Shown piece after piece: positions 10,955 through 20,564 of a DNA stretch of 64,000 nucleotides. Numbering within the stretch: position 1 is the stretch's first letter; each line of letters starts with the position of its first letter. Source of the stretch: Streptomyces caniscabiei (GTDB taxonomy: Bacteria; Actinomycetota; Actinomycetes; Streptomycetales; Streptomycetaceae); the NCBI RefSeq assembly GCF_014930365.1, contig NZ_JABXWI010000002.1, forward strand, positions 582,108 through 646,107, written 5' to 3'. The notes under the pieces are model-generated. The model saw nothing but the letters and a program-made list of their open reading frames with translations. It ran no database searches and had not been told where the DNA came from. Position numbers and translations under genes: made by a program.

Positions 10955-11824
10955 ATGCCGATGAGCACCGACGCGCTCCCGACACCGGGGCCCGTGCCCC
11001 CTCCGGCCGCGCCGGGGAGCACACCGCCGGGGGCCTCCCGCTCCGCTCCCGACCGGCTGCTCGCCGTGCTGGCCGCCTTCGACCACGACCACCCGGCGCT
11101 CTCGCTGACCGACATCAGCCGCCGGGCCGGGCTGACCCTCACCACGGCCCACCGGCTGGTCGGCGCGCTCACCGAGTGGGGCGCGCTGGAACGCGACGCG
11201 GGCGGGATCTACCACGTGGGGCTCCGGCTGTGGGAACTCGCGGCGCTCGCCCCGCGCGGGCTCGCGCTGCGCCAGATCGCGCTGCCGTACCTGGAGGACC
11301 TCTACGAGGCGACGCACGAGAACGTGCAGCTCGCGGTCCGCGACGGGGACGAGGTCGTCTACATCGAGTGGCTCTCCGGACGCTCGGCCGTCGGCGTCCA
11401 CATCCGGGTCGGCGCACGCTGGCCCCTGCACGCCACGGGCGTGGGCCTGGCGCTCCTCGCCCACAGCGACGCCGCCTCCCAGGACGTCTACTGCCGGGGG
11501 CCGCTCGCCTCCTTCACGCCGTACACCATCGCGGACGCGCCCCGGCTGCGCCGGGCGCTCGCCGAAGTACGGCGCACGGGCGTGGCGGTGAGCAGCCGTC
11601 AGGTCACCGAGGACGCGCTGTCGGTGGCCGCTCCCGTGCGCGGGCCGGGCGGGGCCGTGGTCGCCGCCGTCTCGGTCGTGGTGCCCCAGCTCGGCGCCCA
11701 GGTCCCGGTGCTGACGCCCGCCGTACGGGTGGCGGCACGCGGTATCTCCCGCGCGCTGGGCTGGCAGCCGGACGAACCCCGCCGCGGCTCGCTGATCCCG
11801 GGCCGCGGGACGTCAGCCTCCTGA
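10955..11824 (+). CDS. IclR-family transcriptional regulator
   Basis: A 289-aa regulator with an N-terminal winged HTH (DRLLAVLAAFDHDHPALSLTDISRRAGLTLTTAHRLVGALTEWG, quoted in part as the HTH core LTDISRRAGLTLTTAHRLV) and the IclR effector domain (LYEATHENVQLAVRDGDEVVYI, then HATGVGLALLAH and SVAAPVRGPGGAVVAAVSV). ATG at 10955 follows GGGG; another ATG is at 10961. The 20-residue Pro-rich N-terminal lead is common in Streptomyces. It follows marR by 4 bp, so two different regulators are probably co-transcribed beside the acyl-CoA operon. Confidence 0.9.
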   Translation: MPMSTDALPTPGPVPPPAAPGSTPPGASRSAPDRLLAVLAAFDHDHPALSLTDISRRAGLTLTTAHRLVGALTEWGALERDAGGIYHVGLRLWELAALAPRGLALRQIALPYLEDLYEATHENVQLAVRDGDEVVYIEWLSGRSAVGVHIRVGARWPLHATGVGLALLAHSDAASQDVYCRGPLASFTPYTIADAPRLRRALAEVRRTGVAVSSRQVTEDALSVAAPVRGPGGAVVAAVSVVVPQLGAQVPVLTPAVRVAARGISRALGWQPDEPRRGSLIPGRGTSAS

Positions 11825-11945
11825 CGAGGATCCGGGCGCTCCGGTGGTCCTGCCAGAGGTCCGTGACACGCCGCGCACCGCCCCCGGAGACCTCCCGGGG
11901 CCGGTGCGGGTGATGCCGCTGATTCGGTTGCGGATCGGGGGGAGT

Positions 11946-13043
11946 TCAGGCCGACAGGCCCTCGTAGGCGGCCGCGAGGATCATGAAGCCCCGCTCGTCG
12001 CCGAGGCCCCCGTCGATCATCTTGTTCATCATGTACGCCACGGTCATCCGGGCGTCGAGGTCGACCACGACGAGCGAGCCGCCCCAGCCGCCCCAGAAGC
12101 AGGTGCGGGGGTTGGGCAGTTGGCCGCCGTTCAGGCCGTAGCCCATGCCGTAGCGCATCGGGACGCGCAGAACGCTGTCGACGCCGTCGAACTGCTCCTC
12201 GAAGACCCGCGCGCACCCCTCCTCCGACAGCAGCCGCACACCGCGCGCCGCGCCGCCGCAGGACAGCAGCGACTGGACGGCGGCGACCGAGCGGGCGTTG
12301 CCGTGTCCGTTCGCGGCCGGGATCTCGGCCCGGCGCCAGGCGGTGGTGTCGGTGGCGCCGTCCGGGATGGCCGGGTTGGGCGGCGGGCCGTCCTCGGTCG
12401 GCGAGGGGGGCGGCATGATGACCGGCGCCACCCGGTGGTCGTGCTCGGCGGGGAGCCCGATGTGGAAGTCGGCGCCCAGCGGTCCGCTGACCTCCTCGGC
12501 GAAGAAGGTGCCCAGGCTGCGGCCGGTGACCCGGCGGACGATCTCCCCGAGCAGATAACCCTGGGTCATCGCGTGATAGCCCGCCTCGGTGCCGGGCTTC
12601 CAGGCCGGTGCCTGCGCGGCGAGCCGCTCGGTGACGGTCGGCCAGTCGTACAGGTCCTCCAGCGTGGTGGGCGCCTCGAAGCGGGGCAGCCCGGCCGTGT
12701 GCGCGAGCACCTGGCTCACGCGTACGTCCTCCTTGCCCGCCGCCGCGAACTCCGGCCAGTACGTCGCCACGGGGGCGTGCAGGTCCAGGGCGCCCCGGTC
12801 GGCGAGCATCAGCACGCACAGGGCCGTCATCGTCTTGGTCGTGGACCACACATGGGTGAGGGTGTCCCGCTCCCACGGAACGGTGCGCTCGGCGTCGGCG
12901 TACCCGCCCCAGAGGTCGACCTCGGGCTCGCCGTCCACGTACACGGCGACGGAGGCGCCCACGTCCTTGTCGTCCAACGAGGCCGCCAACGCCTCGCGCA
13001 CCGCGGAGAACCGGTCCGTGCACGTGCCCTCAGTCATCGCCAT
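11946..13043 (-). CDS. Beta-lactamase-fold serine hydrolase (class C/esterase type)
   Basis: A 365-aa penicillin-binding-protein-like hydrolase without signal peptide. The nucleophile motif SxxK is STTK in THVWSTTKTMTALCV, and the second-motif Tyr is probably in GYHAMTQGYLLGEIV. Such cytoplasmic proteins are usually esterases or peptidases rather than true beta-lactamases. ATG at 13043; an alternative ATG is two codons downstream. It stands alone, divergent from a kinase gene and convergent with the iclR gene. Confidence 0.87.
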   Translation of the reverse strand: MAMTEGTCTDRFSAVREALAASLDDKDVGASVAVYVDGEPEVDLWGGYADAERTVPWERDTLTHVWSTTKTMTALCVLMLADRGALDLHAPVATYWPEFAAAGKEDVRVSQVLAHTAGLPRFEAPTTLEDLYDWPTVTERLAAQAPAWKPGTEAGYHAMTQGYLLGEIVRRVTGRSLGTFFAEEVSGPLGADFHIGLPAEHDHRVAPVIMPPPSPTEDGPPPNPAIPDGATDTTAWRRAEIPAANGHGNARSVAAVQSLLSCGGAARGVRLLSEEGCARVFEEQFDGVDSVLRVPMRYGMGYGLNGGQLPNPRTCFWGGWGGSLVVVDLDARMTVAYMMNKMIDGGLGDERGFMILAAAYEGLSA

Positions 13044-13216
13044 GAGGGGGAAGGTAACGGGCCGCGCGGCACGGGGCCATCGAATAAACCGCGCTCCGAC
13101 GTGGCCGGTTCACCGGTCCGGCACGGCCCCCGGAGTGCCCCTGGTCGGGCGGGCGGGCGCCGATCGCCTAGGCTGCTCCGTGCGGGGCTGTCGTACGGAC
13201 AAGAGCGTGGTGGGAA

Positions 13217-15745
13217 ATGCCGCTGAGGGACGACGATCCCACCGTCATAGGCGGATACGTCCTGGAGGACCGGCTCGGCTCGGGTGGCATGGGGGTCGTC
13301 TACCGCGCGCGGTCCGCGTCGGGGCGACTGGTCGCGATCAAGCTGGTGCACGCGCAGTACCGCGACGACGAGGAGTTCCGCTCCCGGTTCCGTCAGGAGA
13401 TCGCGGCGGTGCGCCGGGTGAGCGGGGCGTTCACGGCCGCCGTGGTGGACGCCGATCCGGAGGCGGCCAGGCCCTGGATGGCGACGCAGTACGTGCCGGG
13501 TCCGACGCTCTTCGACCTGGTGCGCGAGGAGGGGCCGCTGGACGGCGAGCGGATCCGGGCCCTCGCGCTGGGGCTCGTCGAGGCACTGCGCGACATCCAC
13601 CGGGCGGGGGTCGTGCACCGGGACCTGAAGCCGGCGAACGTGCTGATGGCCGAGGACGGCCCGCGCGTCATCGACTTCGGCATCTCGCGCGCCGGCGACA
13701 ACCTGCCGCTCACCGTGACCGGACGGGTGATCGGCACGCCGCCGTTCATGTCACCGGAGCAACTGCGCTCGCCGAGGGACGTCACCGCCGCGTCGGACGT
13801 GTTCTCGCTGGGCTCGCTGCTGGTGTACGCGGCCAGCGGGCACAGCCCGTTCAAGGCCGAGAGCCCCTATCTGGCGGGCTATCAGGTCATGTTCGAGGCC
13901 CCGAAGCTGGACGCGGTGCCCGAACCGCTGCGGACCGTCACCGAACGCTGCCTGGACAAGAACCCGACGACCCGCCCGGACCTCACCGAACTGCACGGCC
14001 TGTTCCTGAGATCGGCGACTTCACCCACGAACGGCCCCCGGGGCACCGCACCGACGCCTGGAACGGGGGCGGGGACGGGGGCGGGGACGGAGGCGGAGGC
14101 CGGAACGGGAACGGCCCCGGGGCCGGCGCCAGGACCACTCGACCGACCGACGGACTCCGGACGAACCGACTCCGGGCGAACGGGGACCACGGGAACCGGC
14201 GCCGTCCGCACCGCCACCGCCGCACGGGCCGAGACCGACCGGGCGAACACCGGGCAGGCGGACGCTGAGCGACCGTATCCGGGCCGCCCGGATCCGGACC
14301 GACGGGACCCGGACCGACCGGATCCGGACCGTACGGACGCCGGGCGGGCGGACGACACGACCGAGAACGACCGTCTGCCGGACGTCCGCTCGGTGGACGG
14401 CGGACCGCCGGGCCGACCGGCGGACGGCCGACCGGCACGGGAACGCCGCCCCAGGCTCCGCGTCGGACGGCGGCTGCTGCTCGTCGGGCTCGGCGCCGCC
14501 CTGACCGTCTCCGCTCTGAGCGCCGCGCTGCTCCTGCCCACCGGCGCCGAGGACGGCACGACGGCGTCCGGCACCGGCGCCGCCGTGGACCGCCGTTCCG
14601 CGTCGCTCCCCAAGGGCTGGCGGCCGTGGCAGACACGGCTGCGGGCCGACAGCGGCCTCCCCGCCGACTACATCCCGGTCAACTACGACGACACGGGCTG
14701 CCGGACGGACGGCACGGACCTGTACTGCGGCGGTACGGGCTTCCTCGTCGGGAAGGTGGACGCCGCCACCGGCGCCACGGGCTGGCGGTACGGCCAACTC
14801 CCGCAGACCGCCCGGCCCATCGGCGTACGGGACGGCCTCGTCCTCGTCTACACGGAACCCGACAGCACACAGCGGCGCCTGGTGGCCCTGGACGCCCGCA
14901 CCGGGAAGCAGCGGTGGTCCCGGCCCATCAGCGCGAGCGAGGCGGCGCCCCTCTTCGACGGCGGCGTGCTCACCCTCGCGCCCGACCACTACGACGTGAT
15001 CGCCTACGACACGGCGGGCAAGGAGCTGTGGCGGACGTCCGAGCCCGCCGGGATCAACTGCGTCCCCTCGGTGCTCGGCGACGACCCCTACGAACTGTGC
15101 TGGGAGGGTGACGACTTCCTCGACACCCGCCCGTTCACCCTGGTACGCCTCGATCCGGACGACGGCACCCCGCGGGCCCGCAGCCCCCTGCCGGAGAAGT
15201 CCCTCGCGCTGGGCGTCGTCGACGGACGGCCCCTGTTCCTGAAGGCGGAGTCCACCGAGGAGGTCTACCAGGCGGGGTACGAGCGGCCGTACGACGCGTT
15301 CCTGCGGGTGGACCCGGACACCGGGAAGGTCACCCGGATCCCGCTGAAGCGCGCGCTGCGCGGCGCGGCGACGCTCGTGGACGGGGTCGTGTACTTCGTG
15401 CGGACCAGCGGGTCGGTCACCGCCGTGTCGGCGGCGAGCGGCACGGTGCTCTGGGAGCGGACCACCGACATGGAGAACCTGTCCGCGCCGGTGGTGTCGG
15501 CGGCCCGTGACGAGATCTACTTCGCCAACCGGTTCGGCCGGCTGCTGGCCCTGGACAGCCGGACGGGCGCCGAGGTCTGGCGCACGGACGCGCTCGACGA
15601 CCCCGGGGACATCGCGACCGAGACCCCGCCCCGGGTGCTGCTCGTGGACGACGCGATCGTGGCGACGGCCGGGAACATGGCGTTCTCGGTGAACCCGGAC
15701 GAGCCGATGGAGAGCGGGTCGACCGTGTCGACCTTCGGCGACTGA
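13217..15745 (+). CDS. Membrane-anchored Ser/Thr protein kinase with extracellular PQQ-like beta-propeller
   Basis: An 842-aa receptor kinase. Residues about 14-270 form a Hanks-type kinase: glycine loop LGSGGMGVVYRA, ATP-site Lys42 in VAIKLVHA, catalytic Asp136 in VVHRDLKPANVL, and Asp153 of the DFG motif in VIDFGISRA. A low-complexity Arg/Asp/Pro/Gly-rich juxtamembrane linker (about 275-415, with DPDR repeats) precedes one transmembrane helix (LLLVGLGAALTVSALSAALL). The outside part has PQQ-type blades (DARTGKQRWSR, AASGTVLWER, DSRTGAEVWR). Presumably the propeller senses an envelope ligand. ATG at 13217 follows GTGGGAA. Confidence 0.93.
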   Translation: MPLRDDDPTVIGGYVLEDRLGSGGMGVVYRARSASGRLVAIKLVHAQYRDDEEFRSRFRQEIAAVRRVSGAFTAAVVDADPEAARPWMATQYVPGPTLFDLVREEGPLDGERIRALALGLVEALRDIHRAGVVHRDLKPANVLMAEDGPRVIDFGISRAGDNLPLTVTGRVIGTPPFMSPEQLRSPRDVTAASDVFSLGSLLVYAASGHSPFKAESPYLAGYQVMFEAPKLDAVPEPLRTVTERCLDKNPTTRPDLTELHGLFLRSATSPTNGPRGTAPTPGTGAGTGAGTEAEAGTGTAPGPAPGPLDRPTDSGRTDSGRTGTTGTGAVRTATAARAETDRANTGQADAERPYPGRPDPDRRDPDRPDPDRTDAGRADDTTENDRLPDVRSVDGGPPGRPADGRPARERRPRLRVGRRLLLVGLGAALTVSALSAALLLPTGAEDGTTASGTGAAVDRRSASLPKGWRPWQTRLRADSGLPADYIPVNYDDTGCRTDGTDLYCGGTGFLVGKVDAATGATGWRYGQLPQTARPIGVRDGLVLVYTEPDSTQRRLVALDARTGKQRWSRPISASEAAPLFDGGVLTLAPDHYDVIAYDTAGKELWRTSEPAGINCVPSVLGDDPYELCWEGDDFLDTRPFTLVRLDPDDGTPRARSPLPEKSLALGVVDGRPLFLKAESTEEVYQAGYERPYDAFLRVDPDTGKVTRIPLKRALRGAATLVDGVVYFVRTSGSVTAVSAASGTVLWERTTDMENLSAPVVSAARDEIYFANRFGRLLALDSRTGAEVWRTDALDDPGDIATETPPRVLLVDDAIVATAGNMAFSVNPDEPMESGSTVSTFGD

Positions 15746-15846
15746 CGCACCGTCATGTCGTAGAGCGGGTGCGGTCACCGCCCGCACCGACCCGTCTTCA
15801 CATCGTGAACTCGGCTCTCCCGCAAGGACTTTCTCCGCTTTAACTC

Positions 15847-15875
15847 TTGACGCCCGCAGCGCCGGAGCGCACATT
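15847..15875 (+). promoter_or_regulatory. Predicted promoter of the GH16 glucanase gene
   Basis: TTGACG (15847-15852), 17 bases, then CACATT (15870-15875). The -10 match is modest. The palindrome at 15892-15905 would lie just downstream of the start point, a good roadblock position for a repressor. Confidence 0.4.
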
Positions 15876-15891
15876 GACCGCACGCTCTTCT

Positions 15892-15905
15892 TGAGAGCGC
15901 TCTCA
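15892..15905. promoter_or_regulatory. LacI-family (CebR-like) operator TGAGAGCGCTCTCA
   Basis: A perfect 14-bp palindrome upstream of the GH16 gene. It differs from the CebR box (TGGGAGCGCTCCCA, found at 60885 here) only by one symmetric base pair per half, so the GH16 gene is probably under LacI-family sugar control, possibly by the regulator at 59581-60600. Confidence 0.6.
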
Positions 15906-15970
15906 GGACGGGACTCCACGGAGCGCTCCCCCCACCCGCGCTTTTCACTCCGTACACCGAAGAGGCCGCC

Positions 15971-17392
15971 ATGAGTGAAACACCCGGCACACCCGACACA
16001 CCCGGCACACTCGACACCGGAACACCCCTGGGCCGTCGCCGCCCGCTCCGGCGCGCGTTCCTCGCCGTGGCCACCGCGCTGGCGCTGGCCACGGCCTGGG
16101 CGACGACCGCGCAGGGCGCCGCCCCCACCCCGCCCGCCGGCTGGACGCAGGTCTTCGTCGACGACTTCAACGGCGCCGCCGGCACCGGCGTCAGCACCTC
16201 CAACTGGCAGTACGCGACCGGGACTTCGTACCCCGGCGGGCCCGCCAACTGGGGTACCGGCGAGGTCGAGACGATGACGAACAGCACCTCCAACGTCTCT
16301 CTCGACGGCAACGGCAATCTGCGCATCACCCCGATCCGGGACGCGGCCGGCCGCTGGACCTCGGGCCGGATCGAGACCAACCGCACCGACTTCCAGCCCC
16401 CGGCGGGCGGCAAGCTGCGGGTCGAGTCCAGGCTCCAGATGCCGAACGTCACCGGCACGGCCGCCGAGGGCTACTGGCCGGCGTTCTGGATGCTGGGCGC
16501 GCCCTACCGGGGCAACTACCAGAACTGGCCGAGCGTCGGCGAGCTGGACATCATGGAGAACGTGCAGGGCCGCAACCAGGTCTGGGCCACCATGCACTGC
16601 GGCACCAACCCCGGCGGCCCGTGCAACGAGACGACCGGCATCGGCAACTCCACGGCGTGCCCGGGCACGACCTGCCAGTCCGGGTTCCACACGTACACCA
16701 TGGAGTGGGACCGCTCGGTGACGCCGGAGACGATCCGGTTCTCGGTCGACGGCACCCAGTTCCACTCGGTCAACGCCAGCCAGGTCGACGCGACCACCTG
16801 GACCAACGCCACCAACCACGGGTTCTTCGTCATCCTGAACGTGGCGATGGGCGGCGCCTTCCCCGACGCGTTCGGCGGCGGGCTCGACGGTGACACACGC
16901 TCCGGTGTGCCGATGGTCGTCGACTACGTGCAGGTGCTGTCGGCCGCCGGGGGCACCACCACCCCGCCGCCGACGGGCACCCGGGACGCGTACAGCGCCA
17001 TCCAGGCCGAGTCGTACAACGGCCAGAGCGGCACCCTCACCGAGTCCACGACCGACACCGGTGGCGGCCAGAACATCGGCGCCCTGGCCAACGGCGACTG
17101 GGCGCTCTTCCAGAACGTGAACTTCGGCTCCACGGCCGCGACGCAGTTCGTCGCCCGGGTGGCGTCCGGCGCCGACGCGGGGGTGAGCGGCCTGGTCGAG
17201 GTCAGGCTCGACAGCCGTTCGAACGGGCCGGTCGGCAGTTTCTCGATCGCCGACACCGGTGGCTGGCAGTCGTGGCGGACGGTGCCCGCGAACATCAGCC
17301 GGGTGACCGGCACCCATGACGTCTATCTGACCTTCACCAGCGGTCAGGCGCAGGACTTCGTGAACGTGAACTGGTTCAACTTCGGCCGCTGA
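15971..17392 (+). CDS. Secreted GH16 endo-beta-glucanase with C-terminal CBM6-like module
   Basis: A 473-aa secreted enzyme cleaving beta-1,3- or mixed beta-glucans. The N-terminus has an extended lead, then RRRPLRRAFLAVATALALAT and a cleavage region near AQGAAP. The GH16 catalytic motif ExDxxE is GELDIMENV, with the upstream YWPAFWMLG strand. From about residue 340 a linker (TTTPPPTGTRD) leads to a CBM6-type module (AYSAIQAESYNGQSG ... NGDWALFQNVNFG ... GTHDVYLTFTSG). ATG at 15971 is used; the preceding sequence has a GAGG. The operator at 15892 implies repression without glucan-derived sugar. Same role group as the GH6 gene at 61 kb. Confidence 0.93.
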   Translation: MSETPGTPDTPGTLDTGTPLGRRRPLRRAFLAVATALALATAWATTAQGAAPTPPAGWTQVFVDDFNGAAGTGVSTSNWQYATGTSYPGGPANWGTGEVETMTNSTSNVSLDGNGNLRITPIRDAAGRWTSGRIETNRTDFQPPAGGKLRVESRLQMPNVTGTAAEGYWPAFWMLGAPYRGNYQNWPSVGELDIMENVQGRNQVWATMHCGTNPGGPCNETTGIGNSTACPGTTCQSGFHTYTMEWDRSVTPETIRFSVDGTQFHSVNASQVDATTWTNATNHGFFVILNVAMGGAFPDAFGGGLDGDTRSGVPMVVDYVQVLSAAGGTTTPPPTGTRDAYSAIQAESYNGQSGTLTESTTDTGGGQNIGALANGDWALFQNVNFGSTAATQFVARVASGADAGVSGLVEVRLDSRSNGPVGSFSIADTGGWQSWRTVPANISRVTGTHDVYLTFTSGQAQDFVNVNWFNFGR

Positions 17393-17405
17393 CAGCCGGG
17401 TTGTG

Positions 17406-17443
17406 CGAGGGGCGGACTCCACGGCGGTGGAGTCCGCCCCTCG
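17406..17443. terminator. Strong bidirectional terminator hairpin
   Basis: CGAGGGGCGGACTCCAC (17406-17422) pairs perfectly over 17 bp with 17427-17443 around a GGCG loop. It sits between the GH16 gene and the convergent AraC gene and should end both transcripts. Confidence 0.85.
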
Positions 17444-17450
17444 TCGCGTG

Positions 17451-18341
17451 TCATCGCAGCTCCGCCCGGAACGCCACCGGTGTGGCGCCGGCGTGCAGTT
17501 GGAAGAACTTGGAGAAGTTCGCCGCGTCGGGGAAGCCGACGGCGACGCCCACGCGGCCGATCGGCAGATCCGTGTGGGCCAGCAGCCGCTTCGCCTCCAG
17601 GACGACCCGCTTGTCGATAAAGCCCTTCGGGGTCTCGCCGGTCGCCGCGCGGACCGCGCGGACGAGGGTCCGGCGGGAGTAGCCGAGGGCGTCGGCGTAG
17701 GCGCTGACGCTGTGGTTGACGGCGAAGTCCCGCTCGACGGCGTCCCGGAAGCGGGTGAAGGTGGTGTCGTCGGGCCGGTGCTCCTCCTCTGCCGTCGAGC
17801 CGGCGGCGAGATGGGCGAGGCGCAGGAGGAAGGCCGTCAGGGAGTGCCGCAGGACGGCGGTGTGCAGGCCGGGCGGCAGGGTGCCGGTGTCGACGTACTC
17901 GCGTTCCAGCTGGGCCGACGAGGCGCGCAGACCCGCGAGTTGGGCCTCGTCGGGGCGGAGCAGCGGCGGCAGGTCGTAGCGGTAGAGGCCGGTCGCCTCG
18001 ACGGTGGCGCGGGGCAGGAAGCCCGGTTGCATGGTGAGGACGGTCCCGCGGTACTCGGTGGGGCGTGAGAAGCGATGCACCTGCCCCGGCCGGATCCACA
18101 GCAGTTCGCCCGCGACCGCCTCGTGCTCGGTGAAGTCGATCATGTGGTGCACCGGGCCGGCCTCGAACAGCATCACCACATGGAAGTCGATGCGGTGCAC
18201 CCCTTCCAGGGGTATGTCCGCGTGCCAGGGGCCCCGGCCGTCCATCGGGCCGATCCGCATGCCGACGCCGGAGAGGCCGCGGTCGGCGGGGAACGGGAAG
18301 GTCTTGATCCGGCCGCCGTCGGGGAAGTCTCTGTCCGTCAT
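17451..18341 (-). CDS. AraC-family transcriptional regulator
   Basis: A 296-aa regulator with an N-terminal cupin-type sensing part (VHRIDFHVVMLFEAG ... LLWIRPGQVHRFSRP) and a C-terminal double HTH (SVSAYADALGYSRRTLVRAVRAATG and LPIGRVGVAVGFPDAANFSKFFQLHAGATP). ATG at 18341 follows GCGAGG; upstream codons are in the intergenic region. It is divergent from tkt across 134 bp containing an inverted repeat, so it might influence that operon, though AraC genes often control unlinked targets. Confidence 0.9.
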   Translation of the reverse strand: MTDRDFPDGGRIKTFPFPADRGLSGVGMRIGPMDGRGPWHADIPLEGVHRIDFHVVMLFEAGPVHHMIDFTEHEAVAGELLWIRPGQVHRFSRPTEYRGTVLTMQPGFLPRATVEATGLYRYDLPPLLRPDEAQLAGLRASSAQLEREYVDTGTLPPGLHTAVLRHSLTAFLLRLAHLAAGSTAEEEHRPDDTTFTRFRDAVERDFAVNHSVSAYADALGYSRRTLVRAVRAATGETPKGFIDKRVVLEAKRLLAHTDLPIGRVGVAVGFPDAANFSKFFQLHAGATPVAFRAELR

Positions 18342-18408
18342 GTCCTCGCCGTCGCGTCGTCGGTGTCCCAGTTTCACCGAAGGCTGGCACACCGCCACCT
18401 CGCCCCAC

Positions 18409-18423
18409 AAAAGTCAGACTTTT
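18409..18423. promoter_or_regulatory. Inverted repeat AAAAGT-CAG-ACTTTT in the araC/tkt intergenic region
   Basis: Two exact 6-base arms around CAG, followed by another ACTTTT at 18424-18429. The A/T-rich patch stands out in GC-rich surroundings and lies between divergent genes, so it is a plausible operator or promoter element. Confidence 0.4.
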
Positions 18424-18475
18424 ACTTTTGAAGACGCCAGAAGCTTTCCGCCGTCTCATCGAGGACTTCTTGAAG

Positions 18476-20545
18476 ATGAACTGGACAGAACTCGACCGAC
18501 GCGCCGTCGACACCGCCCGTCTGCTGGCCGCCGACGCCGTGCAGAAGGTCGGCAACGGGCATCCGGGTACGGCGATGAGCCTCGCGCCCGCCGCGTACAC
18601 GCTCTTTCAGAAGGTGATGCGTCACGATCCGGCGGACCCCGAGTGGACCGGCCGTGACCGCTTCGTCCTCTCCCCCGGCCACACCTCGCTGACCCTCTAC
18701 ACCCAGCTGTACCTGGCCGGGTACGAGCTGGAGCTGGACGATCTGAAGGCGTTCCGGACGCACGGTTCGAAGACGCCGGGTCATCCGGAGTACGGGCACA
18801 CCGCCGGTGTCGAGACCACCACGGGTCCGCTCGGCCAGGGCGTCGCCAACGCCGTCGGCATGGCGATGGCCGCCCGCTACGAGCGCGGTCTGTTCGACCC
18901 GGACGCTCCCGAGGGCACCTCCCCGTTCGACCACACCGTGTGGGCGATCGTCTCCGACGGCGACCTGGAGGAAGGCATCTCCGCCGAGGCGTCCTCCCTG
19001 GCGGGCCATCAGCGGCTGGGCAATCTCGTCTTCCTGTACGACGACAACCACATCTCCATCGAGGGCGACACGGCCACCGCGTTCTCCGAGGACGTGCTGA
19101 AGCGGTACGAGGCGTACGGCTGGCACGTGCAGCGGATCGAGCCGGCCTTCAACGGCAACGTCGACGTGCACGCCCTGTACGACGCGCTGACGGCCGCGCG
19201 GGAGGAGACCTCGCGTCCCTCGATCATCGCGATGCGCACGATCATCGCCTGGCCGGCCCCCAACGCGCAGAACACCGAGGCCTCGCACGGCTCCGCGCTC
19301 GGTGCGGACGAGGTCGCCGCCACCAAGCGGGTCCTCGGCTTCGACGCGGACAAGACCTTCGACGTCGCCGACGACGTGCTCGCCCACACCCGCCGCGCCC
19401 TCGACCGGGGCGCCGAGGCGCACGCCGCCTGGGACAAGCGGATCGCCGAGTGGCGCGCCGCCTCCCCCGAACGGGCCCGGCTCTTCGACCGGGTCGTCGC
19501 GGGCCGGCTGCCCGAGGGCTGGGAGCGGGCACTGCCCGTCTTCGAGGAGGGCACCTCCGTGGCGACGCGTGCGGCATCCGGCAAGGTGCTCCAGGCGCTG
19601 GGCGCGGTGATCCCCGAGCTGTGGGGCGGCTCCGCCGACCTCGCCGGGTCGAACAACACCACCATCGACAAGACGTCGTCCTTCCTCCCGGCGGACAACC
19701 CGCTCCCGGAGGCGGACCCGTACGGCCGCACGATCCACTTCGGCATCCGCGAGCACTCCATGGCCGCCGAGATGAACGGCATCGCGCTGCACGGCAACAC
19801 CCGCATCTACGGCGGCACCTTCCTGGTCTTCTCGGACTACATGCGCAACGCCGTGCGCCTGTCCGCGCTGATGCAGCTGCCGGTGACGTACGTCTGGACG
19901 CACGACTCCATCGGTCTCGGCGAGGACGGCCCCACCCATCAGCCGGTCGAACACCTGGCCTCCCTGCGGGCGATCCCGGGGCTGAACATCGTCCGCCCGG
20001 CCGACGCCAACGAGACGGCGATCGCCTGGGCCGAGATCCTGAAGCGGCACACCACGAACCCGGCCCCGCACGGGCTGGCGCTCACCCGCCAGGGCGTGCC
20101 GACGTACGCGCCCGACTCCCGTGCGGCGAAGGGCGGTTACGTCCGGGCGGAGTCCTCGACCGCGACCCCGGAGGTGATCCTGATAGCCACCGGCTCCGAG
20201 GTGCGGCTGGCCGTCGCCGCGCGCGAGCGGCTGGAGGCCGAGGGGGTCGGCACCCGGGTGGTGTCGATGCCGTCGGTGGAGTGGTTCGAGGAACAGCCGC
20301 GCGAATACCGCGAGAGCGTGCTGCCGCCGTCCGTGCGGGCCCGCGTGGCGGTCGAGGCGGGGATCGGCCTGACCTGGTACCGGTACGTCGGTGACCACGG
20401 CCGCATCGTCTCCCTCGAACACTTCGGCGCCTCCGCCGACGCGAAGACCCTGTTCGCCGAGTACGGCTTCACCGCCGAGAACGTCGTCGCCGCGGCGCGG
20501 GACGCGCTCGACGGCACGACGCGGCCCGACGCCGTCCGCGGCTGA
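18476..20545 (+). CDS. tkt: Transketolase
   Basis: Thiamine-diphosphate enzyme moving two-carbon units between sugar phosphates in the non-oxidative pentose phosphate pathway. The 689-aa protein shows GNGHPGTAMSLAPAAYTLF, the LGQGVANAVGMAMAARY region, a ThDP/Mg site VSDGDLEEGISAEASSLAGH, and the C-terminal domain FGIREHSMAAEMNG with THDSIGLGEDGPTHQPVEHL. ATG at 18476 is chosen because homology begins right after it (WTELDRRAVDTARLLAADAVQKVG, in part). A TTG at 18428 could add 16 residues but lacks a ribosome-binding site. First gene of the pentose-phosphate operon, 19 bp before the tal remnant. Confidence 0.95.
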   Translation: MNWTELDRRAVDTARLLAADAVQKVGNGHPGTAMSLAPAAYTLFQKVMRHDPADPEWTGRDRFVLSPGHTSLTLYTQLYLAGYELELDDLKAFRTHGSKTPGHPEYGHTAGVETTTGPLGQGVANAVGMAMAARYERGLFDPDAPEGTSPFDHTVWAIVSDGDLEEGISAEASSLAGHQRLGNLVFLYDDNHISIEGDTATAFSEDVLKRYEAYGWHVQRIEPAFNGNVDVHALYDALTAAREETSRPSIIAMRTIIAWPAPNAQNTEASHGSALGADEVAATKRVLGFDADKTFDVADDVLAHTRRALDRGAEAHAAWDKRIAEWRAASPERARLFDRVVAGRLPEGWERALPVFEEGTSVATRAASGKVLQALGAVIPELWGGSADLAGSNNTTIDKTSSFLPADNPLPEADPYGRTIHFGIREHSMAAEMNGIALHGNTRIYGGTFLVFSDYMRNAVRLSALMQLPVTYVWTHDSIGLGEDGPTHQPVEHLASLRAIPGLNIVRPADANETAIAWAEILKRHTTNPAPHGLALTRQGVPTYAPDSRAAKGGYVRAESSTATPEVILIATGSEVRLAVAARERLEAEGVGTRVVSMPSVEWFEEQPREYRESVLPPSVRARVAVEAGIGLTWYRYVGDHGRIVSLEHFGASADAKTLFAEYGFTAENVVAAARDALDGTTRPDAVRG

Positions 20546-20564
20546 CGCGCGCCATGGAAGGAAG

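Noticed and set aside
15765..15795. Possible terminator after the kinase gene (GGTGCGG/CCGCACC)
   Set aside because: The pairing is imperfect and short; too weak to list.
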